Shown: positions 46,383 to 58,293 of the stretch, in pieces
Layout: every line of letters begins with the position of its first letter
How positions within the stretch are numbered: the first letter of the stretch is position 1
Assembly (NCBI GenBank): GCA_030549495.1
Contig: JAUIRK010000897.1
Location: 207,001 to 271,000, forward strand
DNA: 64,000 nt
Reading direction: 5' to 3'
Source of the DNA: Nectonema munidae
Lineage: Eukaryota > Nematomorpha > Nectonematoida > Nectonematidae
Translations under genes and position numbers: made by a program
Notes under the pieces: generated by a model
What the model was told of the DNA's origin: nothing
Seen by the model: the letters and a program-made list of their open reading frames with translations, nothing else
Database searches by the model: none

Positions 46383-47537
46383 AGCATGGGATTGTATTAT
46401 TATTCCATTATACTTCTTTCTACCTTGCAATACCTGCAACTACATGGAGAAGAAATTGCACGTTATAGCGCTTATCATCCCACTTTCCTCATCACAGAAA
46501 CTCAACGATCAAGAAACCTAAATGAATGTAATTTGGAAAAAATAAGATTTGAATATCGAACTCGATATCAACCAACAGCAAGGGAAGGAAGGAAAACTAG
46601 GGAAAGAGAAGAACTTCGTTCTCATGAAAGAAGAGTTTATCTATCAAAAAGAAGTGATTTTAGATCTAGAAAAAATGATAAAAACAGAATTAGAGCTTTT
46701 ATTGGTAGAGAAAGAACTCAACGAAATGAAAGATTGACGACTGAAAACAAAAACGAGCAAAGAAGAGATATTAGAATTCAAAATTCTAATAAAAATGAAA
46801 GAAACAGATTAGTCCGAAATTTTTTAGAATCAAAAGGTGATTTCCCTATTAAAGAATTATCATTTAGACATGCACCTCGTGAGAATTTAAGAAATTTATC
46901 TCTAAAAAGTAGACAAGAAAATAGAAATAGAAGAAATGAAAGGGATGCAATCATTCAAAATAGAAATTTAAGAAATCGCAAAAGAGATTCGAAAATTATA
47001 AAAGAAAGAGAGGAACGTAAAGAGCAAAAAAATGAAGTGGATCTATCAAGATTTTATCAAAATTCAAGAAATTATGAAATCAAAAAGAGAATGAGAATAA
47101 GAACAAATGAAAGACGTGATGTAGCAAAAAATAGAAGAAGAGAAAGTTCGGAGTATGAAAACAGAAGTATTGAAAATAAATCAAAATATATCACTGAAAG
47201 AGAATCCAAACCCCAAATTAGCCAATTAGAAAGAAGAACGAATGAAATACAATTAAAAAATGATAGAAAAATAAACTTAAACTATGAAAGAGAATATAGA
47301 GAAAATGCAAGAGACAAAGATGTAATCAATAAAAATTTCCCTCAATTCTTTAATGTTCTAATGATGACTTTGGTTTTTTATTTCTTTTTAAACTCAAGCA
47401 ATAAACCTTCAAGACAGGTAAATATTAATTTTATTATATAAATACAGTATTTTTTATTTTTTTTTATTTAGTTTGATGCTTCAAAAAAGTTAAAGAACAA
47501 TTTTTTTGGCATGATTAAAGACTTACTTTCACACTGA
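46383..47537 (+). CDS. Arg-rich secreted or membrane protein, 2 coding exons
   Basis: Exon 1 follows acceptor ATTTTAG (46382); ATG is at 46386. It runs to 47417 (344 codons), where CAG|GTAAAT gives a donor. A 54-bp intron (47418-47471, ending TTTATTTAG) leads to exon 2, 47472-47537, reading FDASKKLKNNFFGMIKDLL then SH and TGA. Phase is 0 across the junction. An AATAAA lies at 47576-47581. The N-terminus, MGLYYYSIILLSTLQYLQLH, looks like a signal peptide. The next 280 residues are hydrophilic, with about 60 Arg plus much Glu, Asn and Lys and few other residues. FFNVLMMTLVFYFFL near residue 325 is a hydrophobic segment, a possible membrane anchor. Without splicing the protein would end VNINFII. 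The upstream acceptor implies a noncoding first exon. I do not recognise the family; a lineage-specific secreted protein is likely. Confidence 0.7.
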
Positions 47538-47575
47538 TTCAATTTTTTCGATGTTTGTGTTTGTGTTGTTTTCAA

Positions 47576-47581
47576 AATAAA
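47576..47581 (+). terminator. poly(A) signal of the Arg-rich gene
   Basis: AATAAA 39 bp after the exon 2 stop. Confidence 0.6.
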
Positions 47582-47714
47582 TTTTTTTCTTACTCATGTT
47601 ATGCTAATTCTATTGAGGTGGAAAATTTATCTTTACATAAATTCCAAGTCATATAGTATAATAAAACGAATTAATCCAATCAATAAGTGATGTTTTCATC
47701 GAGAAGGCACAATT

Positions 47715-47800
47715 TTGAACCATGAGGAATGGAGGCTTGATGATGTATTGAACTCCAGACCTTGATTTATCAAAACCTATTATCTAATCAACATTACTCA
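47715..47800 (-). repeat. tRNA-like SINE head, degenerate
   Basis: The minus strand has GTTGATTAGATAATAGG and GGTCTGGAGTTCAATAC at A/B-box spacing. Related to 14885-14975. Confidence 0.35.
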
Positions 47801-47809
47801 TGCATAAAT

Positions 47810-48010
47810 ATAAATAATTTTTATGTTATAATACTGAGCATAAAGTTTTAATATGAACTGTTTTATCATTTATGATTTTGTTAAGAAAATTATTGTTCTT
47901 CCGATTCCATTACATGGCGTACTACTTGACAAGAGAGGTTATGTAATATTTTGAATCTAGATTGATAACAAAATTTTTGAAAAACTGTAAAAAGACTTTT
48001 TAATTTAATA
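47810..48010 (+). repeat. 200-bp dispersed repeat, inverted copy at 61 kb
   Basis: Matches 60935-61150 inverted, sharing for example ACTGAGCATAAAGTTT and GATTCCAT/CACATGGCGTAC and ACTGTAAAAAGAC-type blocks. No coding content. Confidence 0.7.
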
Positions 48011-48129
48011 AAAAACTTTGACTTTTTAAGGAAGATTTTTTTCTTCTAAATAATGAATATACTATCTGATCTAAATGACATTACTTATTTTGATATAATC
48101 TCATGAAAGTGTTTTCCAGCCCTCTATAG

Positions 48130-49548
48130 ATTCTAGTATAGATGAAGTACGTTTACATAGATTATATAATTTTAACATATTGTCCCTAAACGTTCAATCT
48201 ATCAAATCTAAATGGAATTGCATCCTAATTTTCATAGATAAATTAATTAAAAATTGTATTTCAATTGATATTTTTGCATTCCAAGAAACTTGGAATTCCG
48301 ATGAAGAAATAAGTTTTACTATACCTGGATTTAATTACTTTTCAAAACCCAAAACCATATCCAAGCACTCAGGCTTGTGTTTTTTTGTAAAAAGTTCGTA
48401 TGTTGTTGAAACCTTGTGTTTGGACATAAACTCTGATTTGTTTGAAATCTTAGGCCTCAAAATACAGTTAACTGTACAAATTTCTGTTTGTGTTTTTAAT
48501 ATTTATCGTCTACCTAGATACAACCTAGAAGCTCTAGAATATTTTCTATCTTCATTCAGATCACTCTTGGAAATCTATTGTGGTCGTAAGTGTTACGATT
48601 CTTTTTTTCTTGGAGACTTAAACATTAATCTTTTTTAAATTAAAAAAAAAACAGATTCATCAGAATTTCTTAATTTAGTTAATTCCCTCAGTCACAAAAG
48701 CTACACGTTATCAAACTTTCACACTTATCGATAAAATTTTTATCTCGAATAAACATAATTACAATTGTTTTAATCTCCAGAGAGTGATCTCTGATCACAT
48801 TTCAGTTTTACTTAGTTTAGACCTGAACTGCCTATTAGAAGTAAACCAATCTAAATCTGTACTTAAGTTTCAAAAAGGAATTTTTTTCGATCTTGTGTTC
48901 AATCGATTGAAATTTTATTAAGCATGAATATGATCCTGAAAAAATTGTCCTTTCAATCAATAATGTATTCACCAGTTGTATTAAAAATTCAAAAGTAGTT
49001 TATGAAAATTCCGGTAGGACAAAATATAAAAAAAAAAGATGTGTGATTGGGCTACACCCGAATTATTGGAACTTATAAAAAAACGGGATATACTATACTT
49101 TAAAATGAAAAAAGTAAGCAATTATAAGATTGATGGGCAATTATATAAATTCTTCATTTATAAATCAAACAGTTGAATCTTCTGATGCTGATGTTGCGCA
49201 ATATCTACCTCAAGTTTATTCAACATTTAGATTAAATAGTATTGGCATAAATGAAATCATATCTTTCATTGATAATCTAAGTGACAACAAATCTGAAGAT
49301 ATATATGGCCTTTCAGCATACCACTTAAAAATTGCCAAATTTATAGTTGCTCCTTCATTGCTCTATGCTTTTCCACCATCATAAAACTTGTGGCATTTTT
49401 ATTTATCTTTATTATCTTATTTAAATCAAATTAATTTTTTAAGGTATTTCTACTACGGCTTTTTCAAGCTCTTGAAATATTTGTGAAATGTTAATGTTTT
49501 TTTTTATTTGTTAACTTGCTAAATAAACTCTCTCTCTCTCTCTTAATT
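48130..49548 (+). mobile_element. APE-type LINE with internal deletion
   Basis: LSLNVQSIKSKWNCILIFID, IFAFQETWN and FFLGDLNINLF (48180-48638) are APE endonuclease blocks; VISDHISVLLSLDL (about 48785) is its end. INEIISFIDNLSDNKSEDIY then GLSAYHLKIAK (49250-49345) starts the reverse transcriptase. The coding then breaks at about 49381, and a 3'-UTR-like stretch ends in AAATAAACTCTCTCTCTCTC (49521-49545). Motifs A-C of the RT are absent, so an internal deletion is likely. Several stops and frameshifts occur in the endonuclease-RT linker. Confidence 0.7.
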
Positions 49549-49601
49549 AAGTTTAAACATAAAATAATAATTTGAATATGATATATGTAAAAAACGCATA
49601 A

Positions 49602-49752
49602 AAAGTTTCGGTTAATAAAAATGATCAAAAATGGACAACAGAAGATGTCCAGGTTTTAACTGAAATTAATCGAAATTCAATAAAGTGGTCTGCTTTGCCT
49701 GGTATTTATAATATTTTGATATTATCCTTTCGTACACAGCATTCTATTTGAA
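49602..49752 (+). pseudogene. Myb/SANT-like coding remnant
   Basis: One frame reads VSVNKNDQKWTTEDVQVLTE then INRNSIKWSALPGIYN and ends in TGA after HSI. The W..ED....E....W spacing resembles a Myb/SANT-like DNA-binding domain found in transposons and host genes. No context supports a full gene. Confidence 0.3.
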
Positions 49753-50849
49753 TGGGGAAAACAAAAGTCTATGGCCTTAGTAAGCAGCGTAACTTTTTCA
49801 CTATCCTAAAAATAATATATTATTTATTAAATACACCCAAAGAGATGGAAACAAATTTAAATATTCATGAATTAAATATACATAGAGTGAGTGAGTGAGG
49901 GAAATCTCTAAGCACTTTCCAGCGTTGGCTAATATGCTTGCTGTATTGCTATGATTTGGATGGCTTTGCTTGGTTGTTTCTATGTGACGCAAATGGAATT
50001 AGTTTTTATGTTCTAAAGGAGCAAAATAAAAGAAAGGAAATGTAGAAGTGTTGTATTAAAGGGGTGATATATGAGATTAGGAGTTGGGTGATGGAGGGAT
50101 AAGATTTTGGTGTGGAATTCCTTCTATTGTGTTTATCAGGATTGAGAGTTCTTGGAGAATTGAAGGGTGATATAGAAAGTCATAAATGGAGTTGGGGATA
50201 CCATAGAAATATAAGTGGCAGAATTTGAGTTGTTTGGTTCGTATGTTTTGAAAGATGGGGCATAGAAGGATGATGTGTATTGGTGTTTCTATTTCTGTGC
50301 AACCAAAACGGCAAAGTGGGTTGTTGTGTAGTTGGAACTTGTAAAAATAAGCATAAGTTGGGCAGTGAAAAGAGAGCCATCTAATTGTGTTGCGTGAGAG
50401 AAAAATGCTTTTATTATTAATCGCAAAATTGATTAGAGGAGGAGAAATATTGAGGGATGACCAATTGTTAACCCTATTAGTGCTGGGGGCGTAAAACGCC
50501 CCCCTTCACTAAAAAATTAACTGTAGAAAATTGGCTGAATCATATCCCTTCAAATCTTGTGACTTTTCCTAAAATCGCTAGCTGCATCTTTTGAAACCAT
50601 TTTCATGGTAGTTGAATGACCCTTTCATGTCCAAAACTGTCAATCAAAATCAAAAATTAAAATTTTTCATCAAAATTTTGACATTATCTGTACTTAACCT
50701 TAGGATTTATATTATATAATACCCTGAAAATTTATAATTATATACAGTTTGGAACGCATAACACTTTATATATTTAATTTTTTCAATAATCATGGCTACT
50801 TTTTAGAAAATGTCAATCAAAATTTTGATTGATCAAAAATATATCTAAT

Positions 50850-52430
50850 AAAATATACCTTCAAATTTTACATAAAATATATGTTTTTATACTAAATCGG
50901 TCATGCTGTTTTCATTTCTGGACTCATTTTTTACATTTAGGATTTGAAAATACCTATAAGTATTAATCAAATTTGCGGTTTACTTCTGAAAATTGTCTCC
51001 AAAAACATTCTTCACATTTTACATAAAATATATGCGTTATACTAAATCGGCCATACTGGTTTCATTTCTGGACTCATTTTTTACGTTTAGGATCTGGAAA
51101 TACCTATAAGTGTTAATCAAATTTGCGGTTTACTTCTAAAAATTATCTCCAAAAACATTCATTCAAATTTTACAATGAAATATATGTGTTATACTAAATC
51201 GGCCATGCTAGTTTCATTTCTGGACTCATTTTTTACGTTTAGGATGTGAAAATACCTATAAGTGTTAATCAAATTTGCGGTTTACTTCTAAAAATTGTCT
51301 CCAAAAACATTCATTCAAATTTTACAATGAAATATATGTTTTATACAAAATCAACGATGCTGTTTTCATTTCTGAACTAATTTTTCACATTTAGAGGTTT
51401 TAAAATATCAGTCAAAATTTGCGGTTTACTTCTAAAAGCTATCTCCAAAAATATTCTCTCAATTTTACATGAAATATTTGTTTTTATACCAAATCGATCA
51501 TGCTGTTTTTATTTTTGAACTCATTTTTTACATTTAGGATTTGAAAATACCTATAAGTATAAATCAAATTTGCGGTTTACTTCTGAAAATTGTCTCCAAA
51601 AATATTCTCTTGAAATATATGTTTTTATACCAAATCAATCGGGCTGTTTTCATTTCTGAACTCATTTTTTACATTTAGGATGTGAAAATACCTATAAGTG
51701 TTAATCAAATTTGTGGTTTACTTCCAAAAATTGTCTCCAAAAACATTCATTCAAATTTTACAATTAAATATATGTTTTTATACCAAATCAACCATGCTAG
51801 TTTCATTTATGGACTCAATTATTGCAGTTTGAATTTGAAAATACATATAAGTATCAATTAAATTTGCATTTAGTTATAAAATTTGTTTTTATAGCAAATA
51901 GATCATGATAATTTCATTTCTGAACACAGTTTTCGCATTTAGAGGTTTTACTGCTAGTGTCAATCAAATTTGCGGTTTATGTCTGAAAACTATATCCCAA
52001 AATATTCTCTCTAATTTTACATGAAATATATGTTTTTATACCAATTCGACTATGATAATTTTTATTTCTGAAATCATTTTTTGCATTTAGAGGTTTTAAA
52101 TGTCTGAAAGTGTCAATAAATTTTCGATTTACGTCTAATGTCTGCAGAAATATTTTTGAAATTTAAATAAAATATGTGTTTTTATGCCAAATGGAAGATG
52201 CTGGTTTCATTTTTGGACTCAGGTTTGGCATTTATAGTTTTAAAATATCTGAAAGCTTGAATCAGATTTGCGGTTTACTTTTAGATACTGTCTTCAAAAA
52301 TATTTTCAAAAAAATAAAATATCTGTTTTATACCAAATCGACTATGCTTATTTTATATCTGTACTGGATTTTGGATAATAATGTTAAAAAATATCTCGAA
52401 GTGGCAATTGAATTAGTAATGTATGCCTGA
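50850..52430. repeat. tandem array I of the TTAA element
   Basis: Ten to eleven diverged units of 120-153 bp. Each unit carries ATATATGTTTTTATACCAAA, CATTTCTGAACTCATTTTTT and CAAATTTGCGGTTTACTTCT. Unit order is the same in all three copies. Confidence 0.85.
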
Positions 52431-53399
52431 AAATCAGTTCTGTAAAAAAATTTCAAAAAATGACTGCATATTAGGTATATAGTAAAAATATACTTTTTTT
52501 TTGTATATTTTGGCTTATAATACTTTATACAATCATCTTGAGTATGAAATATTTATTAAAAAAAATAAAACGTATTATAAAATCTTTTGAAAATTTGTAT
52601 GAGAGAAGGAACCAAGTTGAAAACTAATTGAAAAGAGAACATGTAATCAAAACAAATAATTAAAAAAAAATATGTATCTTTACTAAATGGAAGATCTACC
52701 ATGTTCTAATGAACTAAGAAGTGGTTTAATTATATACTTCAAAAAAGATTTTGACTGTGAAAAAGAAGTTCCTCTTTTACAAATGAAAAATATTTAAATC
52801 TATAGCTTATCATCTAGGATTACAGTTAACATTTAGCTAAGATGGGTAGGAAATCTAAAAATTTAGAATAGGTCAGATTTATCAAAAATGGCACAGATGC
52901 CAATATGTGAGAATTTAGTCACTATCAAGATATTTTTAATTTAAATTGAATTTGTCCATCTTTTTCCTTTTGTGTCAAAGAGATAATTTTTTAGATGAAG
53001 AACGTTGACAACTTTTTGTAATTGAACAATCAACATCACGAATGATTCATCAGAAAAAAACCTTTGAAATGAGATTGATTGACAAATATTCAGGCCTGAG
53101 AGGAAAAAAGTAATTTTATCCTTATAAAAAAATTTTCGAACACACATTGAAAAATAGAAATTTCTAATGAAAAAAGAGCTACCAAGAAAGGATCATCATA
53201 GAATGAATACCAAAAGTACATACTGTAAACTATAATATGACGTAGAGACTACGAGCCAATAACGAATTTGTAGCCAAAAAGATGGAGATCCTATCGAGTT
53301 ACATAAGTTACTGTAGAATGAAATATTTTGAGTGAATTAAACACCTAAATTTGGTTTATTAAATAAATTAATCTACAAACTTGAAATGTATAAAAAACT

Positions 53400-54610
53400 T
53401 TTTATAAGAATAAAAATGTTAATTTTGACATGGGCTGTCATATTTAAATTATTTTGTCAGGTTTGACTAATATTTATAAAAAAAAAAAGGAATATAACCA
53501 GTAAACACAGCCTACTTGAAAATGGATATATGTGTGTAAAATGCCAACACGGTAAACTTCATAACCTCCCTATACTTTTTATTAAACGTAATTCTCTAAT
53601 TCAAAAAACCGTGCCTGATCCTTTCTTTTTGGGATAAATCAATTTTTTGACAGTTTTGATTGATTTTTATAAAAAAAAATGAATATCACCACTGAATTAC
53701 GCATGCTTAAAAATGGGTATATATGTGTAAAAAACTTTATATTATTACTTAGATAAAAAGTTTCTTTTTAAGATGAGCTGTCATATATAAATCAATGATT
53801 TGATAACTTTAATATTTTTATAAAAAAAAATGAATATCATTGCTCTATCCTATATATTAAAAAACTAATATTAAAAAACATTATATAATCATTTAGATAA
53901 AAAGTTTCTTTTTTGAGATGAGCTGTCATATGTAAATCACTTTTTTGACAGGTTTGAATGATTTTCATAAAAAATGAATATCACCACTGAATTCAGCGTA
54001 TTTAAAAATGGGTATACATGTGTAAAAAACTTTATATACTTATCTAGATAAAAAGTTCTTTTTGAGAAGAGCTGTCACATTTAGATCAATTTTTTGACAG
54101 GTTTGATTGATTTTCATAAAAAATGAATATAACCACTGAATTCAGCATATTTGAAAATGGGTATACATGTGCAAAAAACTTTATATACTTATTTAGATAA
54201 AAAGTTCCTTTTTGAGATGAGCTGTCATATTTAGATCAATTTTTTGACAGGTTTGATTGATTTTCATAAAAAAATGAATATCACCACTGAATTCAGCATA
54301 TTTGAAAATGGGTATACATGTGCAAAAAACTTTATATACTTATTTAGATAAAAAGTTCCTTTTTGAGATGAGCTGTCATATTTAGATCAATTTTTTGACA
54401 GGTTTGATTGATTTTCATAAAAAATGAATATCACCACTGAATTCAGCATATTTAAAAATGGGTATACATACGTAAATAACTTTATATAATTATTTAAATA
54501 AAAAGTTCCTTTTTGAGATGAGCTGTCAAATATAAATCAATTTTTTGACAGGTTTGATTGTTTTTGATAAAAAATGGACATCACCACTGAATTCAGCATA
54601 GTTGAAATAT
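53400..54610. repeat. tandem array II of the TTAA element
   Basis: Starts of GAGCTGTCA blocks at about 53775, 53923, 54070, 54219, 54370 and 54521 give a period of 147-151 bp, with older diverged units before. The last four units are very similar, the first ones diverged. Confidence 0.85.
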
Positions 54611-57216
54611 ATATGTAACATCAAAAATATTTATAAAAACTTATTAATATCTGAGAAAAATAGGGGGGGGGGGCACATTACGCCCCCCAGCACTTGAGCG
54701 GACAAATTTTGCCCAGCACTAATAGGGTTAAGGATGGATGTGTGTGTTGAAGATTTGATGCAGGATAGAGGGATAGAGGGTACAATGGCTAAGGTTGTGT
54801 TCGATGTTAATGTTTTGGATAATTGATCTACTATGTTGTTTTCGGTGCATGTAGAATCTCCGGGAGAGCAGGTGATGGTGATGTTGAAATGTTGAGCGAG
54901 TTGGGTCAATTTGGTGGCTATGCTATGACATGACAGCGGAATTTTATGATTGAGATCGTTAATGATGTTTTGAGCGTCTGTGTAAAGATTGATGTGACTA
55001 AAGTTGTAACGATATGTTTCGATGTTGTCTAATAGATGGCTGCAAGCGGCTAAAATTGCTAACGTTTCTGTTCATGATGAAGTCTTGTTGTCGGTGTGAA
55101 GGACTTCGGAGAAAAAGGGGGTTAATGAGTTGGTGATAAAGAAGGCGTATGCATCAGTAACATGGTGAGAGGATTTGGAACCGTCAGTAAAGATGAAAAG
55201 ATTATATTGTGAGTGGGGATTAGTGCGTTCCATTCTGATTAGTTTGGTAGCAATATTTTTATGTTTGCATAAGGTTAATGTGTAGGGTAATTTATCTGAA
55301 GGGTTGAAATGAAAGATTGGATGGATTTCAAATGATATGGAATAGTGAGATAGGTTTGGTAGGTACTTGGCACATATGGTTTCGTAAAATGAGAGTATAA
55401 GGGATGAAGTTGAGTAGGGTGTGGTGAAAACGTGGATGGGGCTCATGGATTTGAATGTTTTCGAGTATAGTGTTACTAGAGTTAAGTGTAGTTTGTATAG
55501 AATTGGTAGAGTGTGTGTAAGGAGTTCAAGTTTTGAGGTAGGTGTTGTGTCATACGCGTTAGTGATTGTGAGGAGACAGGTACGGTGAATTTTATTGAGA
55601 ATAATTCTAGTATTATGCAGCTTTAGGGAGAAACCTCAGGGAGCTTTAGGGAGATACCGTATTGAATTATGGGTAAAATAATTGATGTATAAATAAATTT
55701 TGAAATTTTCGGGTTTAGTCCCCATTTGTAGGAGATGGCTTTCTTGAAGGAGAAAATGATAGGCGTGAATTTAGTGTGTAGGTTTTTGATGTGTGTTGAG
55801 AATTTAAGGTTTGATTGAAAAATGACTCCGAGATATTTTATTTGGGTTACTGGTGTGATTGGTGTGGATGATGGCATGACTAGGGGTTGTGGTAAGATTC
55901 TTTTCTCTAGTGAAATGTATGATGTTCAGTTCACTCTGGTTAAACTGAATTTTGTATTTTGAGGCTATGGAATTAATATTCGTCAAAAGGGTGGTAGCGT
56001 TGTTCAACTTGGTTTCCTGGTCGTCGTTGGAGAAAGTAAAGAGAATATCGTCAGAGTAGCATTGTGCGAAGTGTGAGTTGGAATTAATGTGATCTAGGAG
56101 TGGATTGATGAGGATGAGCCATAAAATGTCTGAGAGGCAGCCGCCTTGGGGAGTAGAGAGCGAGAGTTGTTTTATGTAAGTGTTGTTGTTGTGATGCAGG
56201 ATAAGTATGCGTTTGTTGAGATAGCTTTGAATGAACTTGCTGAGGTATAAAGGGTAATTGTTTTGGATTAAGTTGAATAGAATTGCGGGATGCCAAGCAG
56301 AGTTGAAAGCATTATCAAGGTCGAGAAAGGTTGTTGTTACAATTTTGCGATGGTTTAGTGTGTTTTCCAAGAAGAGAGTTAGGCGTAAGAGGGCCATTTC
56401 AGTATTTTTGTTAGGGAGATAGGCAAATTGATTTGGATGAATGAGATTTTTTTGCAAATGTGGTGTAGTAATCTTTTTCGTAAAATTCGTTCTAGTACTT
56501 TGCAAAGAGACGGTAAAATCGAGATGGGGCGCCAGTTTTAAATTTCGTTGATGTTTCTGTTGGGTTTGGGGATTAGCACTAGCTTGCTAATTTTCCAAAT
56601 GTTTGGAAAAAAGCTAAATTTTAGACATGGATTATAAATATTGATGAGATGAGATTGTAAGATATGGTATGATTTTTTGATGTGACTGGGAGATGAGGTC
56701 TAGACTATGAGAGGATTTTGATTTCATATTGTGAACTGTACGATTAAGTTCAGATTTGGTAATGGGCTGAAAGGGTATTGGTGAGTTGTATGAGAGTTTA
56801 TGATGAACAGTTTGCCTAATAATAGTGTTCAAGGGGTTGTCTGAGTTTTCATTGTCGGATGGAAATAGTATGTTAAGGAAGTGAGTGTTGATGTGTGTGT
56901 TTGTGTTTGAGTTGGGAAGTAAGTGGTGAGGTAAAGATGCGTTCTGCTTTGTATTTCTTGTTTTATTCAATAAGTTCCATGGGTTAGAGGGAGTTTGGCT
57001 ACAAAATTTGGTCCATGATTTTCTTTTGGCTTGACTGATTTCATGTTTTTATTTTCGCTTAAGATTGAAGTATGATTCAATGGATGCAGTAGAATGTGAT
57101 TTTCTTAAAGAAATTTTCTCAGCATAAAACGAACATAAATTATTAATTTGAAATTTAATTATAAAAATTTTAAAAATAATTTAAAACATTAAAATAATAA
57201 CTTGATTATTTATTTG

Positions 57217-57385
57217 GTTGGTTTGATATCAAAGCTCTTTCTCCTATAAGGCTATATGCTCGCATTATGCTTGGGATGGTTAATCTAAGATTTTGTCATT
57301 ACAAAAGTCTGGAGCCTTTCTGATTGAACCGCCGAACTTCAACGGTTAAACTGAGAGGTAGTACCTAAAAATCATTGACGCTAAG
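57217..57385 (-). mobile_element. tRNA-derived SINE, second copy, inverted
   Basis: On the minus strand ACCTCTCAGTTTAACCGTTG, CGGTTCAATC (B box), AAAGGCTCC, AAGCATAATGCGAGCATATA and TGATATCAAACCAACCAAA match the SINE at 34158-34330 in order. Diverged; no clear target duplication. Confidence 0.75.
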
Positions 57386-57477
57386 ATTTTTTATTTGTTA
57401 AATAAGAATAAATTTAAATATTATTTATATGCAAACAAAAACTTAAAATAGCAAAATCTTAAGAGTAGAAAAAGTAT

Positions 57478-57715
57478 CGCCCTGGGCTTGATAAATAAAA
57501 GTTGTAGGCAGAAATGAGGAAGTTGAAAAATCTTTTATTTATTTAAATTTTTTTTGAAACTTTTTCTTCATTCACGTCATATGATATATTTGAAGAAGGT
57601 CATAGTGACCAAAATATTATCATATGAAAAATTTTTAAAATAAATGAAAGATTTATCAAACTTTCTCATTTCTCTCTACAACTTTTATTTATGAAGACTC
57701 AGCGCCACTTAAATT
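57478..57715. repeat. imperfect long hairpin
   Basis: Arms of about 80 bp (57478-57560 and 57630-57715) are inverted copies, sharing ATAAATAAAAGTTGTA and AGAAATGA; loop about 70 bp. Could be a foldback-type MITE. No coding content. Confidence 0.6.
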
Positions 57716-57719
57716 ATTT

Positions 57720-58290
57720 TTTATTATTATTAGAAATAGGATACTTATAAAAGAAAGAATTAGAAAAACATAAATTAAAAATTATGGCAGAATTACAGCG
57801 ATCGAATTTCAGTTAGTACTTTGAATTTTTTAGAGCAGTTTTTTACCAAACCAATTATTTTTAAATTCATTAGATTTACTCATATTAGGAAAAAAATGAT
57901 TCAAATAATGGAAAAAAAGTTTTCAAAAATAATTATAAGAAAGTAATACAATTTAAATATTAAATTTTTTTAAATTTAATTTAAGTATATTTTTAAACAT
58001 AATATTAAATTTAAACTATAAGAAAGAATTTAAATAGACAAGAATTACTAAAGTTTCCTTTTGCTGCTAATTAATGACTATCAAAAAACTATTTTAGAGA
58101 CACTTAATTTAATTTAAAAATAATAAAATGACCATAAAGTCGAACAATTAACTTTTTATACGGTTGCAAAGTTTCTGATTTCTGTAAATAGTCAAAAATA
58201 TATGATAATATTCTATAACTTAAAAATATGGAAAAACAAAAAAAATTAAAAATTCAATGATAAGAAATATTTTTACAAGATGATATAATT
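57720..58290. other. AT-rich spacer, no gene seen
   Basis: No gene or element end recognised before the piggyBac at 58294. Confidence 0.45.
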
Positions 58291-58293
58291 TAA

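Larger units (their letters stand above)
50472..54727. mobile_element. TTAA/array element, copy 3, full length
   Basis: TTAA flanks both sides (50468-50471 and 54728-54731). The 16-bp terminal inverted repeat is CCCTATTAGTGCTGGG. TTAA target and a CCCTA-type start fit piggyBac. The left end has a perfect hairpin GGGGGCGTAAAACGCCCCC; the right end has the similar GGGGGCGTAATGTGCCCCC and a second AGTGCTGGGG. Array I (about 50850-52430) has ten to eleven units of about 140-150 bp. A single-copy stretch (52600-53400) follows. Array II (about 53400-54610) has seven or eight units of about 150 bp with GAGCTGTCATATTTAGATCA and GACAGGTTTGATTGATTTTC blocks. No transposase inside. Confidence 0.9.
49850..57125 (-). 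mobile_element. long LINE with RT and RNase H (I-like), split by TTAA element
   Basis: The minus strand runs from the linker after the endonuclease (about 57125; ISQAKRKSWTKFC) to the 3' part near 49850. RT: LIHPNQFAYLPNKNTEMALL, motif A TTTFLDLDNAFNSAWH, motif B LSTPQGGCLSDILWLILIN, motif C YSDDIL (56505-55804), thumb IKYLGVIFQSNLKFSTHIK and ISYKWGLN (55877-55623). RNase H: LFIFTDGSKSSHHVTDAYAF (about 55210), a region with INLYTDAQNIIND and ENNIVDQLSK (about 54990-54830). C-terminus: LCRFGCTEIETPIH zinc knuckle (about 50330-50280). The 4.26-kb TTAA element (50472-54727) splits it; with that and one TTAA set aside the frame reads straight on (HTSILN-NWSSLNIS). The 5' endonuclease is missing. 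A few frameshifts are present; it is the best preserved copy of the family here. Confidence 0.85.

Noticed and set aside
46549-46737. 62-aa ORF inside the Arg-rich exon
   Set aside because: Alternative frame of the larger reading with signal peptide and splice sites.
50180-50380. 66-aa ORF on the minus strand
   Set aside because: Shadow of the LINE zinc-knuckle frame that reads LCRFGCTEIETP.
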